Made by a program: the position numbers and the translations under genes
Assembly: GCF_003591515.1 (NCBI RefSeq)
Contig: NZ_QZCG01000001.1
Location: forward strand, 434,001 to 498,000
Source: Paracoccus onubensis
GTDB lineage: Bacteria > Pseudomonadota > Alphaproteobacteria > Rhodobacterales > Rhodobacteraceae
DNA: 64,000 bases
Direction of reading: 5' to 3'
Shown: in pieces, positions 1 to 7,540 of the stretch
How positions within the stretch are numbered: the stretch's first letter is position 1
Layout of the letters: every line of letters starts with the position of its first letter
The notes under the pieces: generated by a model
The model's database searches: none
Told to the model about the DNA's origin: nothing
What the model saw: only the letters and a program-made list of their open reading frames with translations

Positions 1-501
1 ATGCGCGCCGATGACGCCACCGAAAAGGGCATTGCCACGATTTCCGATCTGGCCAAGTCGATCAATGATGGATCCGGACTGACCTTTGCCTCGAATGCCG
101 AGTTTTATGCCCGTTCGGATGGGTTGAAACCGCTTGAAGAGGCATATGGCTTTGAATTCGGCCGCGCCAATGTCAAGCGCATGGATACCGGGCTGGTCTA
201 TCAGGCGCTTAATGATGGACAGGTCGATGTCGGACTGGTTTTCGCCACTGATGGCCGCATCCCCGCCTTCAACTTCACTATGCTTCAGGACGATCAGGGC
301 TATTTTCCCAGCTACGCCCTTGTGCCGGTGATCCGTGACGAGGTGTTGGAGGCCAATCCCGATATCGGCGAGGTGCTGAACGAGGTTTCGGCCAAGCTGA
401 ACGACGAGGTCATGGCGCAGCTGAACGCCAGCGTCGATGTCGAAAAGGTTTCGATCGAGAATGCCGCGGCAAAGTTCCTCAAGGATAACGGTCTGATCTG
501 A
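1..501 (+). CDS. Osmoprotectant ABC substrate-binding protein, C-terminal part (cut by window start)
   Basis: Periplasmic binding protein of the OpuAC/OsmF family, which delivers glycine betaine, choline or related compatible solutes to an ABC importer. Only the last 166 residues are in the window; the second lobe is visible, with the family-typical stretch on reaching a target residue set around FASNAEFYARSDGL, a DTGLVYQAL turn and a final KFLKDNGLI helix. A full-length relative of 303 residues lies at 61723-62634, so roughly 130 N-terminal residues should lie upstream. The methionine at base 1 is therefore probably internal. A hairpin follows directly, suggesting this is the last gene of its operon. 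The family call is secure; the exact ligand is not. Confidence 0.85.
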   Translation: MRADDATEKGIATISDLAKSINDGSGLTFASNAEFYARSDGLKPLEEAYGFEFGRANVKRMDTGLVYQALNDGQVDVGLVFATDGRIPAFNFTMLQDDQGYFPSYALVPVIRDEVLEANPDIGEVLNEVSAKLNDEVMAQLNASVDVEKVSIENAAAKFLKDNGLI

Positions 502-511
502 CTTCAAAAAC

Positions 512-545
512 CGGAAAGGCGGTATCCCTGCCTTTCCGTCTTCCC
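512..545 (+). terminator. Probable rho-independent terminator after the binding-protein gene
   Basis: A perfect 9-bp stem (CGGAAAGGC at 512-520 with GCCTTTCCG at 530-538) closes a 9-base loop and is followed by a short pyrimidine-rich TCTTCCCC tract. It starts 11 bases after the stop codon. The U-tract is weak, so efficiency is uncertain. Confidence 0.55.
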
Positions 546-677
546 CCTCGGCCCTGAAGCATTCTCGGTAAATGCCGGTATTGTTCTTGTGTCCGGAAAA
601 GCATGAAAACGAAGAATTGCAGCATGCCGATGTTTCAGCGAAATGTCGGAATGCTGTAACGCCAAAAGGCCCCGGTC

Positions 678-1553
678 ATGAGTAACCGTACCACCCTATC
701 CGTCGGCGCTGCACAATTTGCCAGTGTGATCGGCGATATCGATGCCGGTATCGCATTGCATCTGGACTGGATTGCGCAGGGTTGCGCCGCCGGGCTGGAT
801 CTGCTGGTTCTGCCCGAATTGTCGCTGAATGGTCATCACGGCACCGAATGCCTGCTTGAGACCGCAATGTCGCGCAAGGATCCCCGCCTGGGAAAGCTGG
901 CCGAGGCTGCGGGGCCGATGGCTTTGGCCCTGGGTTTCATCGAAGAAGGCCCGGCCGCGCAGTTCTATAACTCTTCCGCCATCCTCAGGGACGGCAAGCT
1001 TGTTCACCTGCACCGCAAGGTGAATATCCCAAATTACGGCAAGCTTGAGGAAGGCAAGCATTATGCCTCGGGGCGTTTTGTCGAGACATGGGCGCTTGAC
1101 GAAAACTGGCGCGCCGGGCTGCTGATCTGCGCCGATGTCTGGAATCCCGCCCTGACCCATCTGGCCTTTCAGCATGGCGCAACCATGCTGATCTGCCCGG
1201 TCAGTTCCGGGATCGAGGCTGTGGGCGCGGAATTCGACAATCCGGGTGGCTGGGCACTGACCTGCCGGTTCTATGCGATGATCTACGGCGCTCCGGTGAT
1301 CATGGTGAACCGGACCGGGACAGAGCGTGATCTGACCTTCTGGGGCGGCTCGCGCATCGTCGATCCTTTCGGGCGGGAGCTGGCCGTGGCCGGAGCGGAA
1401 GAAGAACTGATTACCGCCACACTCGACTATGACCAGCTTCGCCGTGCGCGGCATCAACTGCCGACCTTGCGCGACAGCAATATCGCCTTGGTCCATAACG
1501 AGACGGCGCGCTTGCTTGGCACTCTGGGTGTGCCTGATTTTCTGCGCGACTGA
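678..1553 (+). CDS. Carbon-nitrogen hydrolase (nitrilase superfamily amidase)
   Basis: Cytoplasmic amide-cleaving enzyme of the nitrilase fold, 291 residues, the usual size for a single-domain member. The catalytic triad is complete: Glu47 in LVLPELSLNG, Lys114 in HLHRKVNIPN and Cys151 in LLICADVWNP. The N-terminal part resembles the glutaminase-like domains of NAD synthetase and carbamoyl-putrescine amidases, but the substrate cannot be read from the sequence. An AAAAGG ribosome site precedes the ATG. The MmgE/PrpD gene begins 8 bases after its stop, so the two are very likely one operon and may act on the same compound. The location after a binding-protein gene could mean a nitrogen-source catabolic locus (inference). 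Confidence 0.85.
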   Translation: MSNRTTLSVGAAQFASVIGDIDAGIALHLDWIAQGCAAGLDLLVLPELSLNGHHGTECLLETAMSRKDPRLGKLAEAAGPMALALGFIEEGPAAQFYNSSAILRDGKLVHLHRKVNIPNYGKLEEGKHYASGRFVETWALDENWRAGLLICADVWNPALTHLAFQHGATMLICPVSSGIEAVGAEFDNPGGWALTCRFYAMIYGAPVIMVNRTGTERDLTFWGGSRIVDPFGRELAVAGAEEELITATLDYDQLRRARHQLPTLRDSNIALVHNETARLLGTLGVPDFLRD

Positions 1554-1561
1554 GGCCGATC

Positions 1562-2902
1562 ATGACACTGGCTTTTGCCGATTTCCTTCACGATACCCAT
1601 GCCGAAGATCTGCCGGACGAGGTCCTGATGCTGGCCCGTCACGCCCTGCTGGATCTGATCGGCGTCGCGGCGGCAGGCAGTCAGACCGCATTGTCGCGTA
1701 TTATCCGCGACCATGCTGCGGAACATTTCGCGCCGGGACGGAAATCCGCGATCATGCTGCTGGATGGCCGCCGGGTCAGTCCTGCGGGCGCGGCTTTGGC
1801 GGGCGGGATGACGATAGATGCGATGGATGCGCATGACGGCCACAAGCTGACCAAGGGCCATGTCGGTTGCGGCCTGTTCCCGGCCTTGCTTGCCATCGCT
1901 CAGGCCGAAGCCGTCACCGATGACCGCGCCTTCCTGACCGCGCTGGTGCTGGGATATGAGATCGGGACCCGCGCCGGCATCGCCCTGCATCGCAGCGCCT
2001 GCGACTATCACAGCTCTGGCGCATGGGTGGCCATTGCCTGCGCGGCAATTGGGGCGCGGTTGTTGGGACTGGACAGCCGCCGCACGCGCGAGGCGATCGG
2101 CATTGCCGAATATCACGGCCCCCGCAGTCAGATGATGCGCTGCATAGATCATCCGACAATGGTCAAGGACGGTTCGGGCTGGGGCGCCATGACGGGGGTA
2201 TCGGCGGCCTATCTGGCGGCTGACGGCTTTACCGGGGCACCCGCGCTTACGGTCGAAGCCGATGACCTGTCCGATCTCTGGTCGGCTCTGGGCAGCAATT
2301 GGCGTATCCGCGAACAATATTTCAAACACTGGCCGATCTGCCGATGGGCACAGCCCGCCGTACAGGCGGCACTGATGCTGCGCGATACATATGCCCTGCG
2401 CTCCGAACAGATCCGCAGGATCCAAATCACCACTTTCCATCAGTCGCTTCGTCTGGCCTGCCGCGAGCCGGCAACCACGGAACAGGCCCAGTATTCCACC
2501 GCCTTTCCGACTGCCGTCGCCTTGGTACATGGCCGGATCGAGCCGGGCGACGTCGACGGGCAGGATCGCATGAATCCCGAAATTCGACGTCTGGCCAGCA
2601 ATATGGTTATACGGGAAAGCCCCGAGTTCAATGCCGCGTTTCCTGCCCGGCGTTTTGCCGATCTGCGGCTGGAGCTGGCTGATGGCCGCGTCGTTCGGTC
2701 GGGTCCCACCGAAGCCCCCGGTGATCCGGATGCTCCGGTCACATGTACGACTGTCCGGGATAAATTCCAGCGCTATGCCACGCCGGTGCTGGGCGCTGCG
2801 ACGAGTGCCGAACTGGAGGACGCCGTATCGCGGCTTGGCAGTGGCGCCGGAACTGGCCGGTTCTTCGGACTTCTGGGCGGATCGGTTGCGTTGCGGGGAT
2901 GA
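1562..2902 (+). CDS. MmgE/PrpD family protein
   Basis: Member of the MmgE/PrpD fold (2-methylcitrate dehydratase, cis-aconitate decarboxylase and iminodisuccinate epimerase relatives), 446 residues, full length. Visible family features are the N-terminal helical domain with LLDLIGVAAAGS, the conserved GGMTIDAMDAHDGHKLTKGH substrate-site segment, the YEIGTRAGIALH helix and the KHWPICRWAQPAVQAA segment (KxxPxC type) near residue 260. Lysine in TKGH and the His of AHDGH are typical catalytic-site residues. It is coupled 8 bases behind the nitrilase-fold hydrolase. That pairing argues against a propionate role (no prpB/prpC nearby) and for catabolism of a small amide or dicarboxylate; the actual reaction is unknown. 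Confidence 0.85.
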   Translation: MTLAFADFLHDTHAEDLPDEVLMLARHALLDLIGVAAAGSQTALSRIIRDHAAEHFAPGRKSAIMLLDGRRVSPAGAALAGGMTIDAMDAHDGHKLTKGHVGCGLFPALLAIAQAEAVTDDRAFLTALVLGYEIGTRAGIALHRSACDYHSSGAWVAIACAAIGARLLGLDSRRTREAIGIAEYHGPRSQMMRCIDHPTMVKDGSGWGAMTGVSAAYLAADGFTGAPALTVEADDLSDLWSALGSNWRIREQYFKHWPICRWAQPAVQAALMLRDTYALRSEQIRRIQITTFHQSLRLACREPATTEQAQYSTAFPTAVALVHGRIEPGDVDGQDRMNPEIRRLASNMVIRESPEFNAAFPARRFADLRLELADGRVVRSGPTEAPGDPDAPVTCTTVRDKFQRYATPVLGAATSAELEDAVSRLGSGAGTGRFFGLLGGSVALRG

Positions 2903-2995
2903 GCAGCGCGGGTTAGTCTTTGCGGCCGAGACCGTCGATGCGACCAAGCCGGCGCCTGCGCGCTCCGTGATCGCTTTGGCCCGCACATCGCGCCG

Positions 2996-4021
2996 TCACA
3001 GCAAATTCATCCGGAACCGGATATCCATTCCGAAGGACGTGCCACGATATGCGTCGATCGTCGAGCGTTTGCGATCGATATAGGCGCCGATATCGAATTT
3101 GCGCATTGGCACAACCACGCTGAGCCGCGTTCTTCGGTCTTCGCGGGCGATGCCGAACAACGCGCCGCCATCCGTGCGGATTTCGCTTAGACCCAGGGTA
3201 AGGTCACGTTCCATCAGCGTGCCCGACCATTCAAGGCTGATACCCTGGCGCAAGGTGTTTTCACCCGTGACCCGTTCGCCCCATGTCAGTCCAAGACTCC
3301 ACATCCCATGATCTTCGGTCAGAAGAGCCGTATCGAATTGCAGTATTGCCTTGCCGTAATCCTCTGTTGTCAGCCGTCCGACCGTGAAGCTGGCCTGCTG
3401 GGCGCCGAAAGCGGTGTCGAAAATCCGGCGTGCTGTCAGACGGCTGTCCAGCGAGTATTCCGTCTTGATGCCGTCATAGGTCGCGCTGCCGGACAGGCAG
3501 GCGTCCATCCATGTCCAGTCGGCAACAGGCTGCTCGGCGCAGATATGGGCCGTCGCGGCGGCCTGATGATAGCCATAGACGGGTTCCGGTTCCACGGCGT
3601 AGGATTGCGCGATGCGCAGCCGTGCCCCGGGTGCATAGGAATAATTGGTCCATTGCGTGTATCGCAACCCTGGCAGCAGGGCCCCTTTGGCGCGTGAGTC
3701 CTTATCCACCCGAAAGCGTAGCCCGCCCAGTGTGATATGATCCGAAGGGATGCCGTCATTTACATTCGCTTCGTGGCGCAGGGTCGGCACCAGATTCTGG
3801 CCGGACGTCAATGGTTGCAGCGCCGCGCCCCCGCGCTGATGCAGGAAACCCTGAAGATGCAAGAGCTGCCAACCGGCCTCGGAGATTTGCGTCTCTGTCC
3901 GCTCAAGCACGAACAGCGCCAGATCCGGTTTGCCCTGTTGAAGCGGCAGGCGCAGATCCTGCGCTGCGGCCGGATCGGCGAAACCGAAAATCAGTATCAA
4001 TGCGCCGAGCAACCGGCGCAT
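2996..4021 (-). CDS. Slam-like outer-membrane beta-barrel (surface lipoprotein assembly modulator)
   Basis: Predicted outer-membrane barrel of about 341 residues that I read as a short Slam (DUF560-type) protein, a translocon that moves TbpB-like lipoproteins to the cell surface. It has a signal peptide (MRRLLGALILIFGFADPAAAQ), a very short N-terminal part instead of the usual TPR array, then the Slam-like entry NVNDGIPSDHITLGGLRF and a series of alternating beta strands down to a C-terminal MDIRFRMNLL. The start at 4021 was chosen because it begins the signal peptide; a longer reading begins at 4060. Its upstream neighbour, 13 bases away, is a TbpB-like lipoprotein, the expected substrate. 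The last residue is Leu rather than the usual Phe of many barrels. Family assignment rests on motif recall and context. Confidence 0.6.
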   Translation of the reverse strand: MRRLLGALILIFGFADPAAAQDLRLPLQQGKPDLALFVLERTETQISEAGWQLLHLQGFLHQRGGAALQPLTSGQNLVPTLRHEANVNDGIPSDHITLGGLRFRVDKDSRAKGALLPGLRYTQWTNYSYAPGARLRIAQSYAVEPEPVYGYHQAAATAHICAEQPVADWTWMDACLSGSATYDGIKTEYSLDSRLTARRIFDTAFGAQQASFTVGRLTTEDYGKAILQFDTALLTEDHGMWSLGLTWGERVTGENTLRQGISLEWSGTLMERDLTLGLSEIRTDGGALFGIAREDRRTRLSVVVPMRKFDIGAYIDRKRSTIDAYRGTSFGMDIRFRMNLL

Positions 4022-4034
4022 TGATATTTTATGG

Positions 4035-4604
4035 TCAATCACGATCCCGTCTGCCCACAATGCTCAGGCCCAGCCGGCCGCCATCGCTTGTCGCCGAACC
4101 CCGCCCAGTGATGGAAGCGGCGTTCTCGCCAAGGAAATCACCCGAGATATTGCCCGAAACATTCCCCGGGCTTCTGGAACCGCCGCTCAGCTGGCCCGAG
4201 ATGTCGCTGGAAAAGCCAGAGCCGTTGATCCGACCATTCGCCATCCGCAGTTCTCCGCGAATTCTTTCGCCCGAGCGCGTATTGAAATCGTCCAACTCTC
4301 CCGTGATCCGGTTCGTCGCGAAATTGGCGTTCATATCCACTTCGCCGATCATCTCGGCCTCGCTGAGTGAGGCGGGCTGGCCCCCGAATGCCATGCCGAC
4401 GATGCCGTCATATTCCGCGCGTCCCCGCGTCGGCATACTGGCGACACCAGTGCTGCTGCTGGCCGAGGTTTCCGCAACGAGTCTGGCGGCGCGGTCAGAA
4501 TCAGAGGCATATTCCGCAACCGGGTTGTCCCCGCCGTCGCTACCGCCACTACATGCCGCAAGCACAGACAAAACACCAAACATGGCAGTACTCTTGATCT
4601 TCAT
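4035..4604 (-). CDS. TbpB-like beta-barrel lipoprotein, probable Slam substrate
   Basis: A 189-residue lipoprotein with lipobox LAAC at residues 15-18, a Gly/Ser/Asp linker (SGGSDGGDNP) and a C-terminal region of short Gly-rich strands such as ITGELDDF, GELRMANGRINGSGF and SGNISGDFLGENAASITG. This is the pattern of the eight-stranded transferrin-binding-protein-like barrel carried by many Slam-exported lipoproteins (factor H, heme or haptoglobin binders). AAGGAG sits 9 bases before the ATG. The next gene on the same strand is the Slam-like barrel, so the two form a substrate/translocon pair. What it binds is unknown; the barrel family is structural and does not predict transferrin binding. 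Confidence 0.65.
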   Translation of the reverse strand: MKIKSTAMFGVLSVLAACSGGSDGGDNPVAEYASDSDRAARLVAETSASSSTGVASMPTRGRAEYDGIVGMAFGGQPASLSEAEMIGEVDMNANFATNRITGELDDFNTRSGERIRGELRMANGRINGSGFSSDISGQLSGGSRSPGNVSGNISGDFLGENAASITGRGSATSDGGRLGLSIVGRRDRD

Positions 4605-4634
4605 TATGACAGCTCCTTTGATTTTATTGATGGG

Positions 4635-4886
4635 TCAGTTATCTGGGCGCTCTTCCAACACCTCGCCGGTCGCGGCCTCGATCACGGCTTCGATGCGGCG
4701 GTTGTCGGGTGCGATGGCCTCGATTTCATGGGTCCGGCCATCATCTTCGGCACTAGTCACGACATAGCCGCGCTTTTCAAAGGACAGCACGGTTTCCGAT
4801 AACGGGCGAAGCGGCTTTTGTTGCGCAATGGCCGGGCTGGAAGCGGCAGCGCCAAGCGCAAGTAAGGTAAGGGCAAGATATTTCAT
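4635..4886 (-). CDS. Small periplasmic PepSY-domain protein
   Basis: An 83-residue protein with a cleavable signal peptide (MKYLALTLLALGAAASSPAIAQ) followed by a single PepSY-like unit containing the hallmark ATGEVLEE near the C-terminus. PepSY units are small protein-binding or protease-inhibitor folds; next to two-component genes they are often their regulated output or modulate sensing. It diverges from a second PepSY gene at 5005, with a 118-bp shared upstream region, and the response regulator/kinase follow that gene. A regulatory link to the two-component system is therefore likely but inferred. Confidence 0.75.
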   Translation of the reverse strand: MKYLALTLLALGAAASSPAIAQQKPLRPLSETVLSFEKRGYVVTSAEDDGRTHEIEAIAPDNRRIEAVIEAATGEVLEERPDN

Positions 4887-5004
4887 ATTTTTTCCTTTTG
4901 GTACGTGTCTTCCTGACTACAGGGAGTAATATAGCCATTGGCCCTGACGCGGCGCTGACACCGGCTGTCAGCGGTTTGTCAGCGACACCGGGGTAAGATT
5001 TTCC

Positions 5005-5340
5005 ATGTCCAGACACCGGATCATCCTGCTTTGCCTGCTCTTCCTTTTGCCAGCGGTGGCGGCGGCGCAGGGCTTGCCTTCCATTCAGATGGAAGACGGC
5101 CTTGATGCCGGAGAGGCCCGCGCTGCTGTGCTGCGCGGCGAAATCCTTTCGCTTGACCGGATACTCGATATCCTGCGCAAGGATTTTCCGGGAGAAATCG
5201 TCGAGATTCAGCTGGAACTCGAGGACGGGATACTGATCTATGAATTCGACATCCTCAGTCCCGACGGCCGATTGAATGAAATCGAGATCGAGGCCGCGAC
5301 GGGACGCGTTCTGGAGGTTGAAGAGGAAGATAATGAGTAA
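5005..5340 (+). CDS. PepSY-domain exported protein, first gene of the two-component operon
   Basis: An 111-residue exported protein with signal peptide ending AVAAAQ, then a PepSY unit: a helical part (RAAVLRGEILSLDRILDIL) and strands ending IEIEAATGRVLEVEEE, an acidic C-terminus. It begins the operon with the response regulator starting 9 bases after its stop and the kinase overlapping that. This PepSY-RR-HK order is common in alphaproteobacteria; the protein probably acts in the periplasm on the kinase or is co-regulated with it. The signal sensed is unknown. Confidence 0.8.
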   Translation: MSRHRIILLCLLFLLPAVAAAQGLPSIQMEDGLDAGEARAAVLRGEILSLDRILDILRKDFPGEIVEIQLELEDGILIYEFDILSPDGRLNEIEIEAATGRVLEVEEEDNE

Positions 5341-5349
5341 GAGGGTAAA

Positions 5350-6012
5350 ATGCGCTGTTTGATCGTCGAGGACGACGACAGAATCGCGGCGGATATGGCG
5401 GCGGCGCTTAACGCGTCCGGGTTTCGCACCGAGCGGCTTGCGGACGGTGAAACGGCATGGTTCGCCGGGGGCACCGAGGATTATGATCTGGTCGTTCTGG
5501 ATCTTGGATTGCCGCTGCTTGACGGGATGACGGTTCTTAAACGGTGGCGGGCAGAGGGGCACAATATGCCGATCCTGATCCTGACCGCCCGTGGTGACTG
5601 GAACGACCGGGTCGAGGGAATCGATGCAGGCGCCGACGATTACCTGCCCAAGCCCTTCCGCATGGAAGAGCTTGTCGCCCGCGCCCGCGCACTGGTCCGG
5701 CGCGCCTCGGGGCGGATGAACCCGATCCAGCAGGCAGGAGAGCTTGTCATCGACACGAACCGCCAAAGCGTTTCCGTTGCGGGGCGGCTGTTAGGCATTA
5801 CACCGCTGGAATTCCGGCTGCTTGCCTATCTGGTATATAATACCGCCCGCGTGGTGCCGCCGACGGAACTGCTTGAACATCTCTACGGAGATGATGACAG
5901 CCGCGATGTGAATGCGGTAGAGGCTATCGTGGCGCGTCTTCGGCGAAAGACTGGGCCGGGGATCATCGGCACCCGGCGCGGCTTCGGCTATTATCTGGAA
6001 CAGACTAGGTGA
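5350..6012 (+). CDS. OmpR-family response regulator
   Basis: 220 residues: receiver domain with acidic pocket EDDD at 7-10, phospho-acceptor Asp51 in LVVLDLGLP and the conserved Lys of DDYLPKPF near residue 100, followed by a winged-helix DNA-binding domain (LGITPLEFRLLAYLV ... VNAVEAIVARLRRK ... RGFGYYL). The short form and sequence resemble QseB/PmrA/FeuP-type regulators. Its stop codon overlaps the kinase GTG start (GTGA), so the pair is translationally coupled. Targets are not visible; the divergent PepSY gene at 4635-4886 is a reasonable candidate. Confidence 0.92.
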   Translation: MRCLIVEDDDRIAADMAAALNASGFRTERLADGETAWFAGGTEDYDLVVLDLGLPLLDGMTVLKRWRAEGHNMPILILTARGDWNDRVEGIDAGADDYLPKPFRMEELVARARALVRRASGRMNPIQQAGELVIDTNRQSVSVAGRLLGITPLEFRLLAYLVYNTARVVPPTELLEHLYGDDDSRDVNAVEAIVARLRRKTGPGIIGTRRGFGYYLEQTR

Positions 6013-7376
6013 GGCGCAACCATTCCATTCGGCGGCGGCTGACATTGGCCGCGGCATTGATGATCTCTGTCGCTTTGATCCTTGCCGGGCTGGCGCTTGC
6101 GACCATGTTCAGCCATCAACTCAGGCGAATGGCAGAGAACGAACTTGCCGATCGCGCGATCACGCTGATGTCCGGGCTGGATCCGAATGCGCCACTGCGC
6201 GAACCGGCAGGCACTATCGGCGGTGACCCCAGGTATCTGCAACCCTATTCGGGGTTTTACTGGCGTATCCGGGTGGCTGATCGCACCTATCGCTCCGAGT
6301 CGCTTTGGGATGCGACATTGCCTCTTGCCGCCGCACCGCCCCGCGGCGAAAGCCGGGTGACGACCGGCCCCGGTCCTGACGGGCAAGAGCTGATCATCCT
6401 TGACCAGACCCTTCTTCTGGGCCCCGACGAGGTTGAAACCCGAGTCTCGGTCGCCGTCAACCGCGCCACGCAGGTTGAGGCACAGGGGCTATTCGCGCGC
6501 AGCCTTGTCCCTTTCCTCATCGTGCTGGGATTGGTGCTGGTCGGTGCGTCGGTCCTGCAGGTGGCGGTCGGATTGCGCCCGTTTCGTCAGATCGGAAGCC
6601 GGATCGATGATCTGAATGCGGGTCGCCTGCCAAGGCTGGGGCAGGATATGCCGGATGAGGTGCGCCCCCTTGCGGAAGCGGTCAACCGGCTTCTCGACGA
6701 TCGGGAGGCACGGATTGAAAAGGCGCGCAACCGATCCTCCGACCTTGCGCATACCCTGAAAACACCCCTGCAGGCATTGTTCGGCGAAACCGGCCGGTTG
6801 CGTGACGCCGGGCAGGGGAAGGCTGCCGATGCGATCGAAGAGATCGTGGAGATGATCCAAAGCCGGATCGATCACGAATTGGGGCGTGAGAGGATTAGTG
6901 GCAAGGGCATCAGCAATCCTGTTGTGGTCGTTCGCAAGGTCGCGGCGGTATTGCGGCGCACGGCGCGGGGGAGCGAAATCACGATCGGGCAGGAGGTCGC
7001 GCCACAGGACATCCGGGTCGATCCCCATGATCTGACCGAGATTATCGGAAGTCTGGCAGAGAATGCCATGCGTCATGCGCGCAGTCGGGTGCATATCTGG
7101 ACCGAGGCCGATACCGCTACGCTTTCGGTCTGCATCCGGGATGATGGCGCGGGCATTCCCGAGGGGCAACTGAACACGGTGACCCGGCGCGGTGTCCGTC
7201 TGTTGCAGGACCCGGAGGGCACCGGGCTGGGCCTTGCTCTTGCGCAGGAAATCGTGGACGCGAATGGCGGCACGCTGGCATTGGAAAACCGCGATGACGG
7301 GTTTTGCGTGAAAGTGACCTTTGCCAAGGCCGACGACATTCCTTTGAAAAGCGCCGTTCATCGCCATCGGCCTTAA
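6009..7376 (+). CDS. Sensor histidine kinase
   Basis: Membrane kinase of 455 residues starting at GTG that overlaps the regulator stop by 3 bases. Layout: transmembrane helix near residues 14-36, periplasmic sensor of about 130 residues, second helix near 165-187 (FLIVLGLVLVGASVLQVAVGL), HAMP-like linker, a dimerisation/phospho-acceptor box SSDLAHTLKTPLQAL, and an ATPase domain with N box ENAMRHA, G1 DDGAGIPEG and G2 GTGLGLALA. The His-Thr-Leu-Lys-Thr-Pro H box is of the PhoQ-like subtype. It should phosphorylate the adjacent regulator. The periplasmic signal, possibly via the PepSY protein, is unknown. Confidence 0.92.
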   Translation: MRRNHSIRRRLTLAAALMISVALILAGLALATMFSHQLRRMAENELADRAITLMSGLDPNAPLREPAGTIGGDPRYLQPYSGFYWRIRVADRTYRSESLWDATLPLAAAPPRGESRVTTGPGPDGQELIILDQTLLLGPDEVETRVSVAVNRATQVEAQGLFARSLVPFLIVLGLVLVGASVLQVAVGLRPFRQIGSRIDDLNAGRLPRLGQDMPDEVRPLAEAVNRLLDDREARIEKARNRSSDLAHTLKTPLQALFGETGRLRDAGQGKAADAIEEIVEMIQSRIDHELGRERISGKGISNPVVVVRKVAAVLRRTARGSEITIGQEVAPQDIRVDPHDLTEIIGSLAENAMRHARSRVHIWTEADTATLSVCIRDDGAGIPEGQLNTVTRRGVRLLQDPEGTGLGLALAQEIVDANGGTLALENRDDGFCVKVTFAKADDIPLKSAVHRHRP

Positions 7377-7540
7377 TTCCACACCGGGAGTCAATCGGTG
7401 AGGCAGGGAAGACGGCCCGTCTGGATTTTCTGGAGACTTGTTAGTGGTTATGTGACATACCATCCCGATGTTGTGCTGAAATCAGGTCACGGATTTCACG
7501 CTCAGGTTATGTTGTAACGCGGTGTATGTGAGAATTCAGA

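Noticed and set aside
1454..2986. Long minus-strand reading frame of about 510 codons opposite the MmgE/PrpD gene
   Set aside because: Its composition is Arg/Gln-rich, it lacks any family motif, and the plus strand encodes a clear family member; it is a shadow of high-GC coding sequence.
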